DNA from: Leucobacter komagatae
GTDB lineage: Bacteria; Actinomycetota; Actinomycetes; Actinomycetales; Microbacteriaceae
Reading direction: 5' to 3'
Assembly: GCF_006716085.1 (NCBI RefSeq)
Contig: NZ_VFON01000001.1
Location: 2,852,001 to 2,916,000, forward strand
Length of the DNA: 64,000 bases
Part shown: positions 46,528 through 55,442 of the stretch, piece by piece
Position numbering within the stretch: position 1 is the stretch's first letter
Layout: the number at the start of each line of letters is the position of its first letter
Notes under the pieces: model-generated
Told to the model about the DNA's origin: nothing
Seen by the model: only the letters and a program-made list of their open reading frames with translations
Databases searched by the model: none
Translations under genes and position numbers: made by a program

Positions 46528-47859
46528 TTGACCGCACACACAGACTCACTGCTGCCCAGCGAGGGTACGACCGCTGAACCGAGACTGATCAACGGCCCGA
46601 AGCAGCTGCTCGCTGCGTCCGTCGGAAACGCCGTCGAGTGGTTCGACTGGTATATCTACTCGATCCTGGCGATCTACTTCTCGACACAGTTCTTCCCCGC
46701 CGACGCCGATAGCAGCCTCGTGCCACTGCTCGGAACCATGGCCGTCTTCGCGGTGGGGTTCTTCGCGCGGCCGCTCGGCGGCCTACTCATCGGCTACCTC
46801 GCCGACAGGTTCGGTCGCAAGCGGATCCTGGTGCTCACGGTGCTCGGCATGGGCGTTGGCTCGCTCATGATCGCGTTCTCGCCGACCTACGCCCAAATCG
46901 GCGTGTTCGCGCCCCTCATCCTGGTCATCGCGCGGCTACTGCAGGGGCTTTCTGCCGGCGGCGAGTACGCCGCGAGCTCGGCCTTTCTCGTCGAATCGGC
47001 CCCGACCGGGAAGCGGGGGTTCTATTCGAGCTTCTTCTACATCAGCGCGACCGCGGCGAACCTGCTCGCGATCGGCATCGCGGCGCTCCTCACGAACCTG
47101 CTGCCCGCCGACGACATGCGCTCGTGGGGATGGCGCGTCCCGTTCGTTATCGGCGCGGTCGCGGCTCTGATCGCGCTCTGGGTGAGGTCGCACGCCGCGG
47201 AGACGCTGCACGAAGACCAGCTCGCGTCGGCGGCTCACGCGCGCGGCGACGCCGAGCGAATTCGGCTCTTCTCGTTCCTCAGACACCACCCGAAGAGCGT
47301 CTTCTTCGTCTTCGGGATGACAGCCTCGTCTGCGATCGTCTTCTACATTTGGACGGGCTTCCTCCCGACCTACGCAAACATCGCTGTCGGGTTCGACGTG
47401 AAGCAGGGTCTCACGGCGAGCCTCATCTCCCTCACCTGGTTCCTGCTCTTGCAGCCCGTCATGGGCGCGCTGTCTGACCGCTTCGGCCGCAAGCCGTTCC
47501 TCATCGCGTTCGGCGTGTTCTTCACCGTCGCGACGGTGCCGCTGCTCGGCGCCCTCAACGACTCGTTCTTGAGCTTCCTTGCCGTGCAGCTGCTGGGGCT
47601 CACGTTCATCGCCGCCGCGACCTCGATCGTGCAGGCCGTGTTCAGCGAGCTTTTCCCGCGCAAGATGCGGTCGGCGGGCATCGGGTTTCCGTACGCGGTC
47701 TCCGTCGCGCTCTTCGGCGGCACCGCGCCGTACGTCGCGACGTGGATGGCCTCGCAGGGCAACATCGGCGCCTTCGCCTGGTACGTCGCCGGGATCAGCC
47801 TGGTCTCGCTCATCATCATGTGCTTTGTCCCTGAAACCCACAAGAAGGAGCTCGACTAA
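46528..47859 (+). CDS. MFS transporter, metabolite:H+ symporter (MHS) family
   Basis: A 443-residue importer with 12 membrane spans. MHS signatures: VGNAVEWFDWYIYSILAIYFSTQFFP (about 31-56), PLGGLLIGYLADRFGRKRIL (about 84-103) and LSAGGEYAASSAFLVE (about 144-159). Relatives carry organic acids such as ketoglutarate, shikimate or aromatic acids. The TTG at 46528 is preferred over the TTG at 46522 because AAGGAGG ends at 46521. It is first in a four-gene operon; its stop overlaps the thiolase start (TAATG). It presumably imports the operon's substrate. Confidence 0.9.
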   Translation: MTAHTDSLLPSEGTTAEPRLINGPKQLLAASVGNAVEWFDWYIYSILAIYFSTQFFPADADSSLVPLLGTMAVFAVGFFARPLGGLLIGYLADRFGRKRILVLTVLGMGVGSLMIAFSPTYAQIGVFAPLILVIARLLQGLSAGGEYAASSAFLVESAPTGKRGFYSSFFYISATAANLLAIGIAALLTNLLPADDMRSWGWRVPFVIGAVAALIALWVRSHAAETLHEDQLASAAHARGDAERIRLFSFLRHHPKSVFFVFGMTASSAIVFYIWTGFLPTYANIAVGFDVKQGLTASLISLTWFLLLQPVMGALSDRFGRKPFLIAFGVFFTVATVPLLGALNDSFLSFLAVQLLGLTFIAAATSIVQAVFSELFPRKMRSAGIGFPYAVSVALFGGTAPYVATWMASQGNIGAFAWYVAGISLVSLIIMCFVPETHKKELD

Positions 47860-49085
47860 TGGCGCTCGCCCCAGTGTGGATCGCCGGCGCGGGGATGACC
47901 CCGTTCGGCATCCACCGCGACCTGACAGTAAAACAGCTCACAGCTCAGGCTGTGCGCGAGGCGCTCGCTGACGCCTCGGCGACGACGAAGGACGTTGAAG
48001 CTGTGTTCTTCGCGAACACGACCCAGTCGCCGCTCGAGGGGCAGCACATGGTGCCGGGGCAGATCGCGGTGCGCGAGCTGGGCATCCAGGGTGTCCCGGT
48101 CGTCAACGTTGAGAACGCGTGCGCCAGTGGCGCCTCCGCGTTCCACCTCGCGGTCGCGTATGTGCGCTCAGGGGCTGCAGACGTCGTGCTCGCGGTCGGG
48201 GCCGAGAAGATGAACGTGGAAGACCGGGCGCTCGCGATGTCGGTCTTTGATGGCGCCTACGACGTGAGCGCGCCAGAGGAGCTCGCGCGCGTGCTTCGAC
48301 ACCTCGGAGGCGAGGCCGACAGGCCGGCCGGGCCGAGCTCGAGCTTCATGGATATCTACGCGGCAATGGCGCGAAACCACATGGACACCTACGGCACAAC
48401 CCAGCGGCAGCTCGCGGTGATCGCCGAAAAGAACCACCGCCACTCGGTCGACAACCACCGGGCGCACTACAGGAAGCCGATGAACGCTGACGAGGTGCTG
48501 GCGGCGCGTGCGCTCGCCTTCCCCCTTACGGTGCCGATGTGCGCCCCCATCACTGACGGCGCCGCCGCCGTGCTCGTCTGCTCAGAGCGCGGCCTGGCCC
48601 GACTGGGGAGCACGGCCAGTGTGCGCGTGCTCGCGTCGGCGCTTGCGACCGGCAGCGACCGCGACTTCACGACGTTCGAGGGTCACGTGAGCGGAGTCGC
48701 CGCTCGCCGCGCCTACGAGCAGGCAGGGCTCGGGCCTGAAGCCGTCGACGTCGCCGAGGTGCACGACGCGACGGCCTTCGGTGAGCTGCTGCAGCTCGAG
48801 GTGCTCGGGCTGTTCGGGCCGGGGGAGGCGGCGGCCGCGGGTGAGCGCGGCGCGACGAGTATCGGCGGTGCACTTCCCGTGAACCCGTCGGGCGGCCTCG
48901 TCTCCAAGGGCCACCCGCTCGCCGCGACCGGGCTGGGGCAGATCTTCGAGCTCACGGAGCAGCTCAGAGGTCGCGCAGGAGCGCGCCAGGTTTCGAGCGC
49001 ACGGGTCGCGCTCGCCGAGAACGGTGGCGGGTTCCACCGCGGCGAAGAGGCAGTTGCCTCGGTCGTCATGTTGGGAGCGCAGTAG
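47859..49085 (+). CDS. SCP-x/lipid-transfer-type thiolase
   Basis: A 408-residue thiolase-fold protein. The nucleophile cysteine is in ENACASGASAF (Cys88). The C-terminal catalytic segments are VAEVHDATAFGELL and PVNPSGGLVSKGHPLAATG. This is the SCP-2-thiolase/lipid-transfer subfamily rather than FadA type. Some relatives are aldolases that need a DUF35 partner; none is present here, and the retained cysteine favours thiolysis. AAGAAGGAG precedes the ATG. It may cleave the chain of the CoA ester made by the adjacent ligase. Confidence 0.88.
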   Translation: MALAPVWIAGAGMTPFGIHRDLTVKQLTAQAVREALADASATTKDVEAVFFANTTQSPLEGQHMVPGQIAVRELGIQGVPVVNVENACASGASAFHLAVAYVRSGAADVVLAVGAEKMNVEDRALAMSVFDGAYDVSAPEELARVLRHLGGEADRPAGPSSSFMDIYAAMARNHMDTYGTTQRQLAVIAEKNHRHSVDNHRAHYRKPMNADEVLAARALAFPLTVPMCAPITDGAAAVLVCSERGLARLGSTASVRVLASALATGSDRDFTTFEGHVSGVAARRAYEQAGLGPEAVDVAEVHDATAFGELLQLEVLGLFGPGEAAAAGERGATSIGGALPVNPSGGLVSKGHPLAATGLGQIFELTEQLRGRAGARQVSSARVALAENGGGFHRGEEAVASVVMLGAQ

Positions 49086-49087
49086 CC

Positions 49088-50734
49088 ATGGTCACCGCAG
49101 TATCGTTCTTTGACCGCGGCTGGCGGATCAACCCAGACGAGCTCGCCTACGTGTCGGCGGGTGAATCCTGGACCTTCGACGAGGCGAGGCGCACGTCGAA
49201 TCAGATCGCGCGCAGCCTTGCCGAGCTCGGCATCGCTCAGGGCGGAAAGGTCGGGGTGCTTTCCCCGAACGCGCCCCTGGCATGGCTGTGCGTGCTCGCG
49301 GCCTGGCGCATCGGCGCCGTTTGGGTGCCGCTGAACCCCGACCACCCAAGCGACGAGACCGCGCAGCTGCTCACGCGTTTCGGCGTCGACGTGCTCATCT
49401 ACCACCCGGAGCTCGGCGAGCAGGTGGCCGAGATTCGCGGGGCGGCGCCGGGCGTGAAGCACCTGGTGTCGCTCGGGCCAGTCCGTGGCGACGCACACGG
49501 CGGCGACATCGACCTGACCGCCCGGGCCGCGACCCTTCCCGATACTGCCCCCGCCTACGAAGTGGGCGCCGACGATGTCGCCGTGATCGCGCCGACGGGC
49601 GGCACGACGGGGCTCCCAAAGGGCGTGATGAACACCCACCGTAACGTGTCGGTGATGGTCGCGCACCAGATGCTCGCGATGCAGTACGGGCCGCACGACA
49701 GACAGGTAAATCTCGCTGCGGCGCCGATGACGCACTCCTCGGGGTTCTCCTCCCTGCAGGCGTCAGCGCGGGGCGGAACGACAGTGATCATCCCGCGGGC
49801 ATCGACCGACGCGGTGCTCGACGCGATCGAGACTCACGGCGTCACCGAGCTGTTCCTCCCTCCGACTGTCATCTACCGGCTGCTCGACCGCCTTGAAGAC
49901 GAGCAGCGTGATCTCTCGTCCCTGCGCTACCTGCTGTACGGCGCGGCCCCGATGTCGACCGAGAAGCTGCGGCGCGGCCTCGAGCTGCTCGGGCCGGTGT
50001 TCCTCGAGGTCTACGGGCAGATGGAGGCCGTCGCGGCGATCAGCTTCAAGCTGCCACAAGATCACCTCACGGCAACCGGGGAGATCGCTGACGCCGAGCA
50101 CCTCGCCTCGTGCGGGCGCCCGGGCCCGCTAATCGAAGTCACCGTCCGCGACCCGCTCACGTTCGAAGAACTGCCCGCGGGGGCAACGGGCGAGATCTGT
50201 GTGCGCGGCGACCTCGTAATGAAGGGCTATTACGAGGAGCCGGAGAAGACCGCCGAGACCATCGTCGACGGTTGGCTTCGCACGGGCGACCTCGGCCATC
50301 TCGACGCCGCGGGCTACCTGTTCATCACCGACAGGTCGAAAGACCTCATCATTTCCGGCGGCTTCAACGTCTATCCCAGCGAGGTCGAGCAGGCGCTGTG
50401 GGGCCACCCGGCCGTGCTCGACTGCGCGGTAATTGGGGTGCCACACCCCGACTGGGGCGAGCAGGTGACCGCCGTCGTCGAGCTACAGCCCGGCGGGCAC
50501 GCGTCCGAGGCCGAGCTGCGCGCCTACTGCCGAGAGCAGCTCGGCGGGGTGCGCACGCCGAAGCGGGTGTACTTCACTGAGCTCCCACGGAGCGCGAACG
50601 GCAAGGTGCTGAAGAAGGAACTCCGCGGCGCGGGCGAATGGATCGCAGACGCCGCAGCCGGCCTCAGGGCCAGTTCCATTGACGCTGAGGGCATCAGCGC
50701 GCGGCAGAACGGAGACGCACATGCGAGAGCTTGA
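49088..50734 (+). CDS. acyl-CoA ligase (AMP-binding family)
   Basis: A 548-residue adenylate-forming enzyme. The P-loop is APTGGTTGLPKG (about 170-181), with VYGQMEAV in the A5 region, GWLRTGDLG and then DRSKDLIISGGFNVYPSEVE (about 413-432), and the catalytic lysine in RSANGKVLKK (about 504-513). The motifs fit medium-chain or aromatic acid CoA ligases. It begins three bases after the thiolase and overlaps the SDR gene by 14 bases. Likely role: activation of the imported acid; the substrate is not known. Confidence 0.9.
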   Translation: MVTAVSFFDRGWRINPDELAYVSAGESWTFDEARRTSNQIARSLAELGIAQGGKVGVLSPNAPLAWLCVLAAWRIGAVWVPLNPDHPSDETAQLLTRFGVDVLIYHPELGEQVAEIRGAAPGVKHLVSLGPVRGDAHGGDIDLTARAATLPDTAPAYEVGADDVAVIAPTGGTTGLPKGVMNTHRNVSVMVAHQMLAMQYGPHDRQVNLAAAPMTHSSGFSSLQASARGGTTVIIPRASTDAVLDAIETHGVTELFLPPTVIYRLLDRLEDEQRDLSSLRYLLYGAAPMSTEKLRRGLELLGPVFLEVYGQMEAVAAISFKLPQDHLTATGEIADAEHLASCGRPGPLIEVTVRDPLTFEELPAGATGEICVRGDLVMKGYYEEPEKTAETIVDGWLRTGDLGHLDAAGYLFITDRSKDLIISGGFNVYPSEVEQALWGHPAVLDCAVIGVPHPDWGEQVTAVVELQPGGHASEAELRAYCREQLGGVRTPKRVYFTELPRSANGKVLKKELRGAGEWIADAAAGLRASSIDAEGISARQNGDAHARA

Positions 50735-51524
50735 GGGCAAGATCGCGCTCGTCGTTGGCGCCGGAACGATCGGCGACGAGATTGGCAACGGGCGCGCGAC
50801 CGCGCTCCTCATGGCGAGGCACGGCGCGCACGTCGTGTGCGTCGACCGCGATGAGCGGTCAGCGCGCCGCACCGCTGACATGATCGCCGACGGGGGCGGG
50901 GCAGCGGAGAGCTTCGGGGTCGACGCGACCGACGAGGCGGCCGTCGCGGGCCTCGTGGGCTCGGTGATTCGCGCCCACGGTCGCATCGATGTGCTCGACA
51001 ACAACGTCGGGATCAGCCTGCTCGGCGGGGTCACAGAGGCCTCCGCGGAAGACTGGGATCGTGTGCTCGCGGTGAATCTCAAAACCGCGGTCAACGCGAT
51101 GAAGTACGTCATCCCGCACATGGTTCGGCAGGGGGCAGGGGCCATCGTAAACATCTCCTCGATCGCGGCGCTTCGGTGGGGTGGAACCGCGTATGCGACT
51201 TACTACACCTCGAAGGCCGCGCTCACCCACCTGAGCAGGACAACGGCGCTTGAGTTCGCGGCGGCCGGGGTCCGCGTGAACACGGTTTCCCCGGGCCTCA
51301 TCAAGACGCCGATGGTCGCGAATACCGCAGGCCTCGCGAATGCGTACGGCGCTGACAGTGTCGAGAAGATGTGGGCTGAGCGCGACCGCCAGGTTCCGCT
51401 CGGTCATATGGGCGAACCGTGGGACGTTGCTGAGGCCGCGCTCTTCCTCGCTGGCCCGCGCGCAAAGTTCGTTACGGGGGCCGACCTGGTAGTCGACGGC
51501 GGCATGACCGTGCGCGCGGCATAG
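50721..51524 (+). CDS. SDR-family oxidoreductase
   Basis: A 267-residue short-chain dehydrogenase. The cofactor loop is VVGAGTIGDEIG (11-22); NNVGIS stands in place of NNAG (about 94-99); the catalytic Ser is in NISSIAA (about 144-150) and the pair Tyr161/Lys165 in YYTSK. The C-terminus is FVTGADLVVDGGMTVRAA. It has GGAG before its ATG, inside the ligase end. A 3-hydroxyacyl-CoA or hydroxy-acid dehydrogenase step feeding the thiolase is a fair inference. It is the last gene before a very strong terminator. Confidence 0.88.
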   Translation: MRELEGKIALVVGAGTIGDEIGNGRATALLMARHGAHVVCVDRDERSARRTADMIADGGGAAESFGVDATDEAAVAGLVGSVIRAHGRIDVLDNNVGISLLGGVTEASAEDWDRVLAVNLKTAVNAMKYVIPHMVRQGAGAIVNISSIAALRWGGTAYATYYTSKAALTHLSRTTALEFAAAGVRVNTVSPGLIKTPMVANTAGLANAYGADSVEKMWAERDRQVPLGHMGEPWDVAEAALFLAGPRAKFVTGADLVVDGGMTVRAA

Positions 51525-51530
51525 GTGTCG

Positions 51531-51578
51531 AGTGCGAAGGGGGTGCCGGGGCTTTAGCCCCGGCACCCCCTTCGCACT
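51531..51578. terminator. bidirectional terminator between SDR and purF
   Basis: A perfect 22-bp inverted repeat (51531-51552 with 51557-51578) with a TTTA loop, between the converging catabolic operon and purF. It is the longest perfect stem noticed in the window. Confidence 0.9.
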
Positions 51579-51592
51579 GTGTTGGCGTCGCG

Positions 51593-53053
51593 CTAGCTCG
51601 TCTGCGTCGCCTCAACCCAAGCGAGGTACTCCTCGTCGATGTTGCCGGCGATGTACTCGCCAGTGAAGCAGCTCTCCTCGAGCTTCGTGACGGTGTCCTG
51701 GCCCGCGAGGATAGCGCGGTTCATGCCCTCGACTGTCTGGTAGATGAGGTGGTCGGCGCCGAGCTCGGCCGCGATCTCGGCCGGAGTGCGGCCGTGGGCG
51801 ATGAGCTCGTCGCGCGACGGCATGTTGATGCCGTACACGTGCGGGAAGAGCACGGGGGGCGCGGCCGAGGCGAAGATCACGGAGCGGGCGCCGGCGGCGC
51901 GGGCCATCTCGACGATCTCACGCGAGGTTGTACCGCGCACGATCGAGTCGTCGACGAGCAGCACGTCCTTGCCCTTGAACTCGATGTGCATCGCGTTGAG
52001 CTTCTGGCGCACGCTGCGCTTACGCACCGCCTGGCCGGGCATGATGAAGGTGCGGCCGACGTAGCGGTTCTTGAAGAAGCCCTCGCGGTACTCGATACCG
52101 AGGTTGCGCGCGAGCTGCATGGCAGCGGGGCGGCCCGAGTCAGGGATCGGCATGACGACGTCGATGTTCACGCCCGGCAGCTCCTCACGGATCCGCTCAG
52201 CGAGCACGTCGCCCATGCGCAACCGCGCGTCGTACACCGAGATACCGCTGAGCACGGAGTCGGGGCGCGCGAGGTAGATGTACTCGAACGCGCACGGCAC
52301 GAGGCTCGTGTTCGGTGCGCACTGCTGCGAGGCCATGGTGCCGTCAGCGCGGATGAGGATCGCTTCGCCCGGTTCAACGTCGCGGACGATTTCGTAGCCG
52401 CCCGACTCGAGCACGAGCGACTCGGATGCGACGACCCACTCGTCGGTGCCGGCCTCGGAGAGCCGGTGGCCGAGCACGAGGGGGCGGATGCCCTTGGGGT
52501 CGCGGAACGCGATGAGCCCGTAGCCGGCGATGAGTGCGATGGCCGCGTACGAGCCATCAACGCGCTCGTGCAGCCTGGTTACGGCTTCGAACACCTGCTC
52601 GGCGTCGAGCGAGAGCCCCTTGATGCTCGTCTGCAGCTCGTTGGCGAGTACGTTGAGCAGCAGCTCGGTGTCGGAGTGGGTGTTCAGGTGGCGACGATCC
52701 ACGTTGTACAGCTCGGCGGTGAGCTCGCGGGTGTTCGTGAGGTTGCCGTTGTGCACGAGGATGATGCCGTAGGGCGCCCCGACGTAGAAGGGCTGCGCCT
52801 CTTCTTCGCGGGCTGCGTCACCCTTCGTCGCGTAGCGGACGTGACCGAGGCCGACGTTGCCCATGAGCTGGCGCATGTCGCGGGTGCGGTAGCCCTCGCG
52901 TACCTGGCCCTTCATTTTCGCCATGTGGAAGAAGTCACCTTCCAGGGTGGCGATGCCTGTCGAGTCCTGACCACGGTGCTGCAGCAGCAGCAGGCTGTCA
53001 TAGATTTGCTGGTTGACGGGTTCGGACGAGACGATACCGACGATGCCGCACAT
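51593..53053 (-). CDS. purF: amidophosphoribosyltransferase
   Basis: The first committed purine enzyme, 486 residues from the chosen start. MCGIVGIV places the N-terminal nucleophile cysteine at residue 2, exposed after Met removal. LLLLQHRGQDSTGIAT, GHVRYATKG and the PRPP-binding VLLVDDSIVRGTTSREIV (about 349-366) follow. An in-frame GTG six codons upstream would add a short propeptide as in some PurF proteins. Divergent from purM across 136 bases, a pairing that suits joint control. Confidence 0.96.
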   Translation of the reverse strand: MCGIVGIVSSEPVNQQIYDSLLLLQHRGQDSTGIATLEGDFFHMAKMKGQVREGYRTRDMRQLMGNVGLGHVRYATKGDAAREEEAQPFYVGAPYGIILVHNGNLTNTRELTAELYNVDRRHLNTHSDTELLLNVLANELQTSIKGLSLDAEQVFEAVTRLHERVDGSYAAIALIAGYGLIAFRDPKGIRPLVLGHRLSEAGTDEWVVASESLVLESGGYEIVRDVEPGEAILIRADGTMASQQCAPNTSLVPCAFEYIYLARPDSVLSGISVYDARLRMGDVLAERIREELPGVNIDVVMPIPDSGRPAAMQLARNLGIEYREGFFKNRYVGRTFIMPGQAVRKRSVRQKLNAMHIEFKGKDVLLVDDSIVRGTTSREIVEMARAAGARSVIFASAAPPVLFPHVYGINMPSRDELIAHGRTPAEIAAELGADHLIYQTVEGMNRAILAGQDTVTKLEESCFTGEYIAGNIDEEYLAWVEATQTS

Positions 53054-53177
53054 GTTGCGAGTTCGCTCCACTGGGTAGGGGTTGGCGCCAAGCGACGCAG
53101 CTAATAGTTTCCCACACCTTGCGCCCTGTAAACGATGGGTGAACGGTACCGGGGCGAAACGCGTGCTCGCGGCAGGG

Positions 53178-53189
53178 TACCCTTAGAGC
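53178..53189 (+). promoter_or_regulatory. leaderless promoter -10 of purM
   Basis: TACCCT at 53178-53183, then 6 bases, then the GTG start at 53190. No ribosome binding site is present. Confidence 0.55.
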
Positions 53190-54299
53190 GTGAGCGAAAA
53201 CTCGTCGATCTATGCCCAGTCCGGTGTTGACACTGCCGCCGGAGACCTCGCCGTCGAACTCATGAAGTCGGCCGTTCAGCGCACCCACGGGCCGGAGGTG
53301 CTTGGCGGGGTCGGTGGCTTCGCCGGCATGTTCGACGCCTCGGCGCTGACCGGCTACAAGCGGCCCCTGCTCGCCTCGTCGACCGATGGCGTCGGCACGA
53401 AGGTCGCGCTCGCTCAGGCGATCGACAAGCACGACACGATCGGGCAAGACCTCGTCGCGATGGTCGTCGACGACATCGTCGTTGTCGGAGCGAAGCCGCT
53501 CTTCATGACCGACTACATCGCCTGCGGCAAGGTTGTCCCCGAGCGCATCGCAGACATCGTGCGCGGCATCGCCGAGGCCTGCGAGGCCACCGGCACCGCG
53601 CTTGTCGGCGGCGAGACCGCCGAGCACCCCGGCCTGCTCGGCCCAGACGACTACGACGTTGCGGGCGCCGCGACCGGCGTCGTCGAGGCAGACCGCATGC
53701 TGCACCCCGGCCTCGTCCAGGACGGCGACGTGGTCATCGCCATGGCGGCGTCGGGCCTCCACTCCAACGGCTTCTCGCTCGTGCGCCACATTCTGACCGA
53801 CAAGGGCATCGGCTACGAGCAGCACTCGGCAGAGCTTGGCGCTACCTACGGCGAGGCGCTCCTCACGCCGACCGCGCTGTACACAGCGCCGCTGTTGCGC
53901 GTGCTCGACGACCCCGCGACCGCAGGCGCGATCCACTCGCTCAGCCACGTCACCGGTGGCGGCATCGCGGCGAACCTCGCGCGCGTGCTGCCCGTCGGCT
54001 CGTGGGTCGAGGTCGACCGCGCGAGCTGGTCGCCGCTTCCAGTGTTCCGCCACCTCGCAGACCTCGGAGGGCACACTCTCGAGTCGCTTGAGGGCGCATG
54101 GAACCTCGGCGTCGGCATGTTCGCTGTCGTCGCGGCTGACAAGGCGCCGCTCGTCGCAACCGCGCTCACCGCAGAGGGCCTCGACCCGTGGGTCGTCGGC
54201 ACCGTCTCGACGGCCGCGCGCGACTTCACCGGGTTCGAGCAGGGCGCGAAGGGCGTTGACGGCGGCGCCGTTCGCCTCGTCGGCAGCTACAAGAACTAG
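53190..54299 (+). CDS. purM: phosphoribosylformylglycinamidine cyclo-ligase
   Basis: AIR synthetase, the fifth purine step, 369 residues. Family blocks: [16 protein letters not shown] near the N-terminus, [15 protein letters not shown] (about 61-75), [13 protein letters not shown] (about 138-150), [14 protein letters not shown] (about 189-202) and [17 protein letters not shown] (about 252-268). Divergent from purF. Confidence 0.97.
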   Translation: MSENSSIYAQSGVDTAAGDLAVELMKSAVQRTHGPEVLGGVGGFAGMFDASALTGYKRPLLASSTDGVGTKVALAQAIDKHDTIGQDLVAMVVDDIVVVGAKPLFMTDYIACGKVVPERIADIVRGIAEACEATGTALVGGETAEHPGLLGPDDYDVAGAATGVVEADRMLHPGLVQDGDVVIAMAASGLHSNGFSLVRHILTDKGIGYEQHSAELGATYGEALLTPTALYTAPLLRVLDDPATAGAIHSLSHVTGGGIAANLARVLPVGSWVEVDRASWSPLPVFRHLADLGGHTLESLEGAWNLGVGMFAVVAADKAPLVATALTAEGLDPWVVGTVSTAARDFTGFEQGAKGVDGGAVRLVGSYKN

Positions 54300-54316
54300 C
54301 GCATCCGCTGCAAGCG

Positions 54317-54340
54317 GGGCTCGGGCTTCGGCCCGGGCCC
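54317..54340 (+). terminator. terminator after purM
   Basis: A 10-bp stem with one mismatch (GGGCTCGGGC, 54317-54326, with GCCCGGGCCC, 54331-54340), a TTCG loop and a TTTT run at 54344-54347. Confidence 0.7.
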
Positions 54341-54360
54341 AGCTTTTGCGTTTCCGGGGA

Positions 54361-54421
54361 AGCTGCCGGGTCACGTGCGAGATTCGGCATGCGGTTCGAA
54401 CTACGTTGTCCGTAGGCAGCT
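54361..54421. repeat. remnant of the intergenic element flanked by inverted repeats
   Basis: The core ATTCGGCATGCGGTTCGAACTAC (54382-54404) resembles the 3' part of the 69-bp element at 28981 (TTCGGCATGTGAA). It is enclosed by AGCTGCC (54361-54367) and its complement GGCAGCT (54415-54421). It lies between the purM terminator and the YiaA-type gene. Confidence 0.4.
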
Positions 54422-54471
54422 ACATTCCGCCGCCGCCATGTGTAATTCACGCCGACGAAGGAGAAACTCGC

Positions 54472-54966
54472 ATGACCGACAGCACTGAAGCACCGCAGAA
54501 ACCCACACCCGCGTTCATCGGGGCCTCCTGGCTCGCGCTGCTCATCGGGCTCGGCACCTATCTGGTTGGCCTGTTCAACTCGACGATGGAGCTTAACGAG
54601 AAGGGCTACTACTTCGCCGTGCTCATGTTCGGTCTCTTCGCGGCGGTGTCGCTGCAGAAGACCGTGCGAGACCGGTCTGAGGGCATCCCGACGACGGCGA
54701 TCTACTACGGCATCGCCTGGTTCTCGCTCGTCCTCGCGCTCGCGCTGCTCGCGATCGGCCTGTGGAACGCGGGCAGCCTCGTCCCGAGCGAGAAGGGCTT
54801 CTACGGGCTCGGCTTCGCGATGAGCCTGTTCGCCTCGGTTGCCGTGCAGAAGAACGTGCGCGACCTCGCGCGGTTCAGCAAGGAAGACGCCGACGACGAC
54901 GCTGATGAGGCTTCGACCCGCGCATACACGCTGGCCCCGGCTCAGCCCGAGGGGCAGCAGTTTTAA
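54472..54966 (+). CDS. YiaA/YiaB-type inner membrane protein
   Basis: A 164-residue protein with four membrane helices arranged as two similar pairs (about 18-37 with 46-62, and 78-96 with 105-121). [19 protein letters not shown] and [21 protein letters not shown] begin the pairs, and each is followed by an EKG(Y/F)Y segment and (L/V)QK(T/N)VRD. This internal repeat is the YiaAB two-helix pattern. Function unknown. The ATG has AAGGAG upstream. Its stop overlaps that of convergent ispF. Confidence 0.85.
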   Translation: MTDSTEAPQKPTPAFIGASWLALLIGLGTYLVGLFNSTMELNEKGYYFAVLMFGLFAAVSLQKTVRDRSEGIPTTAIYYGIAWFSLVLALALLAIGLWNAGSLVPSEKGFYGLGFAMSLFASVAVQKNVRDLARFSKEDADDDADEASTRAYTLAPAQPEGQQF

Positions 54967-55442
54967 CGCGCGATGAGCGCAGTCGCGATCGCGGCGATAC
55001 CCTCGCCGCGGCCCGTGAAGCCGAGCCTGTCTGTCGTCGTCGCGCTGAGCGACACCGGCGCGCCCACGAGCGCCGTCATGACCCGCTGGGCCTCTTCGCG
55101 GCGCGGGGCGAACTTCGGCCGGTTCCCAACGATCTGAACTGAGACGTTCACCGGACGGAAGCCCTCGGCTCCGAGCTTTGCGAGCGCGAGCACCACGAAC
55201 CCGGTGCTCGCGGCTCCCTCGGTCTCGGGTTGGTCAACGCCGACGAGGCCGCCGATGTCACCGAGGCCCGCGGCGCTCAAGAGCGCGTCGACCACCGCGT
55301 GACAAACCGCGTCGCCGTCGCTGTGCCCGGAGAGTCCTGGCTCTCCGGGCCAGTGGAGGCCGGCGAGCTGCAGGGGAGCGGTCTCATCGTAGGCGTGCAC
55401 GTCAAACCCCGTGCCAACGCGGATGTCGGGGAGTGTGGTCAT
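54963..55442 (-). CDS. ispF: 2-C-methyl-D-erythritol 2,4-cyclodiphosphate synthase
   Basis: Fifth enzyme of the MEP isoprenoid pathway. The 159-residue length is typical. [11 protein letters not shown] (metal-binding Asp and His, about 11-21), [19 protein letters not shown] (about 37-55), GDIG and [17 protein letters not shown] at the C-terminus are diagnostic. The ATG overlaps the ispD stop (ATGA), so the two are coupled. The stop codon shares bases with the stop of the YiaA-type gene. Confidence 0.97.
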   Translation of the reverse strand: MTTLPDIRVGTGFDVHAYDETAPLQLAGLHWPGEPGLSGHSDGDAVCHAVVDALLSAAGLGDIGGLVGVDQPETEGAASTGFVVLALAKLGAEGFRPVNVSVQIVGNRPKFAPRREEAQRVMTALVGAPVSLSATTTDRLGFTGRGEGIAAIATALIAR

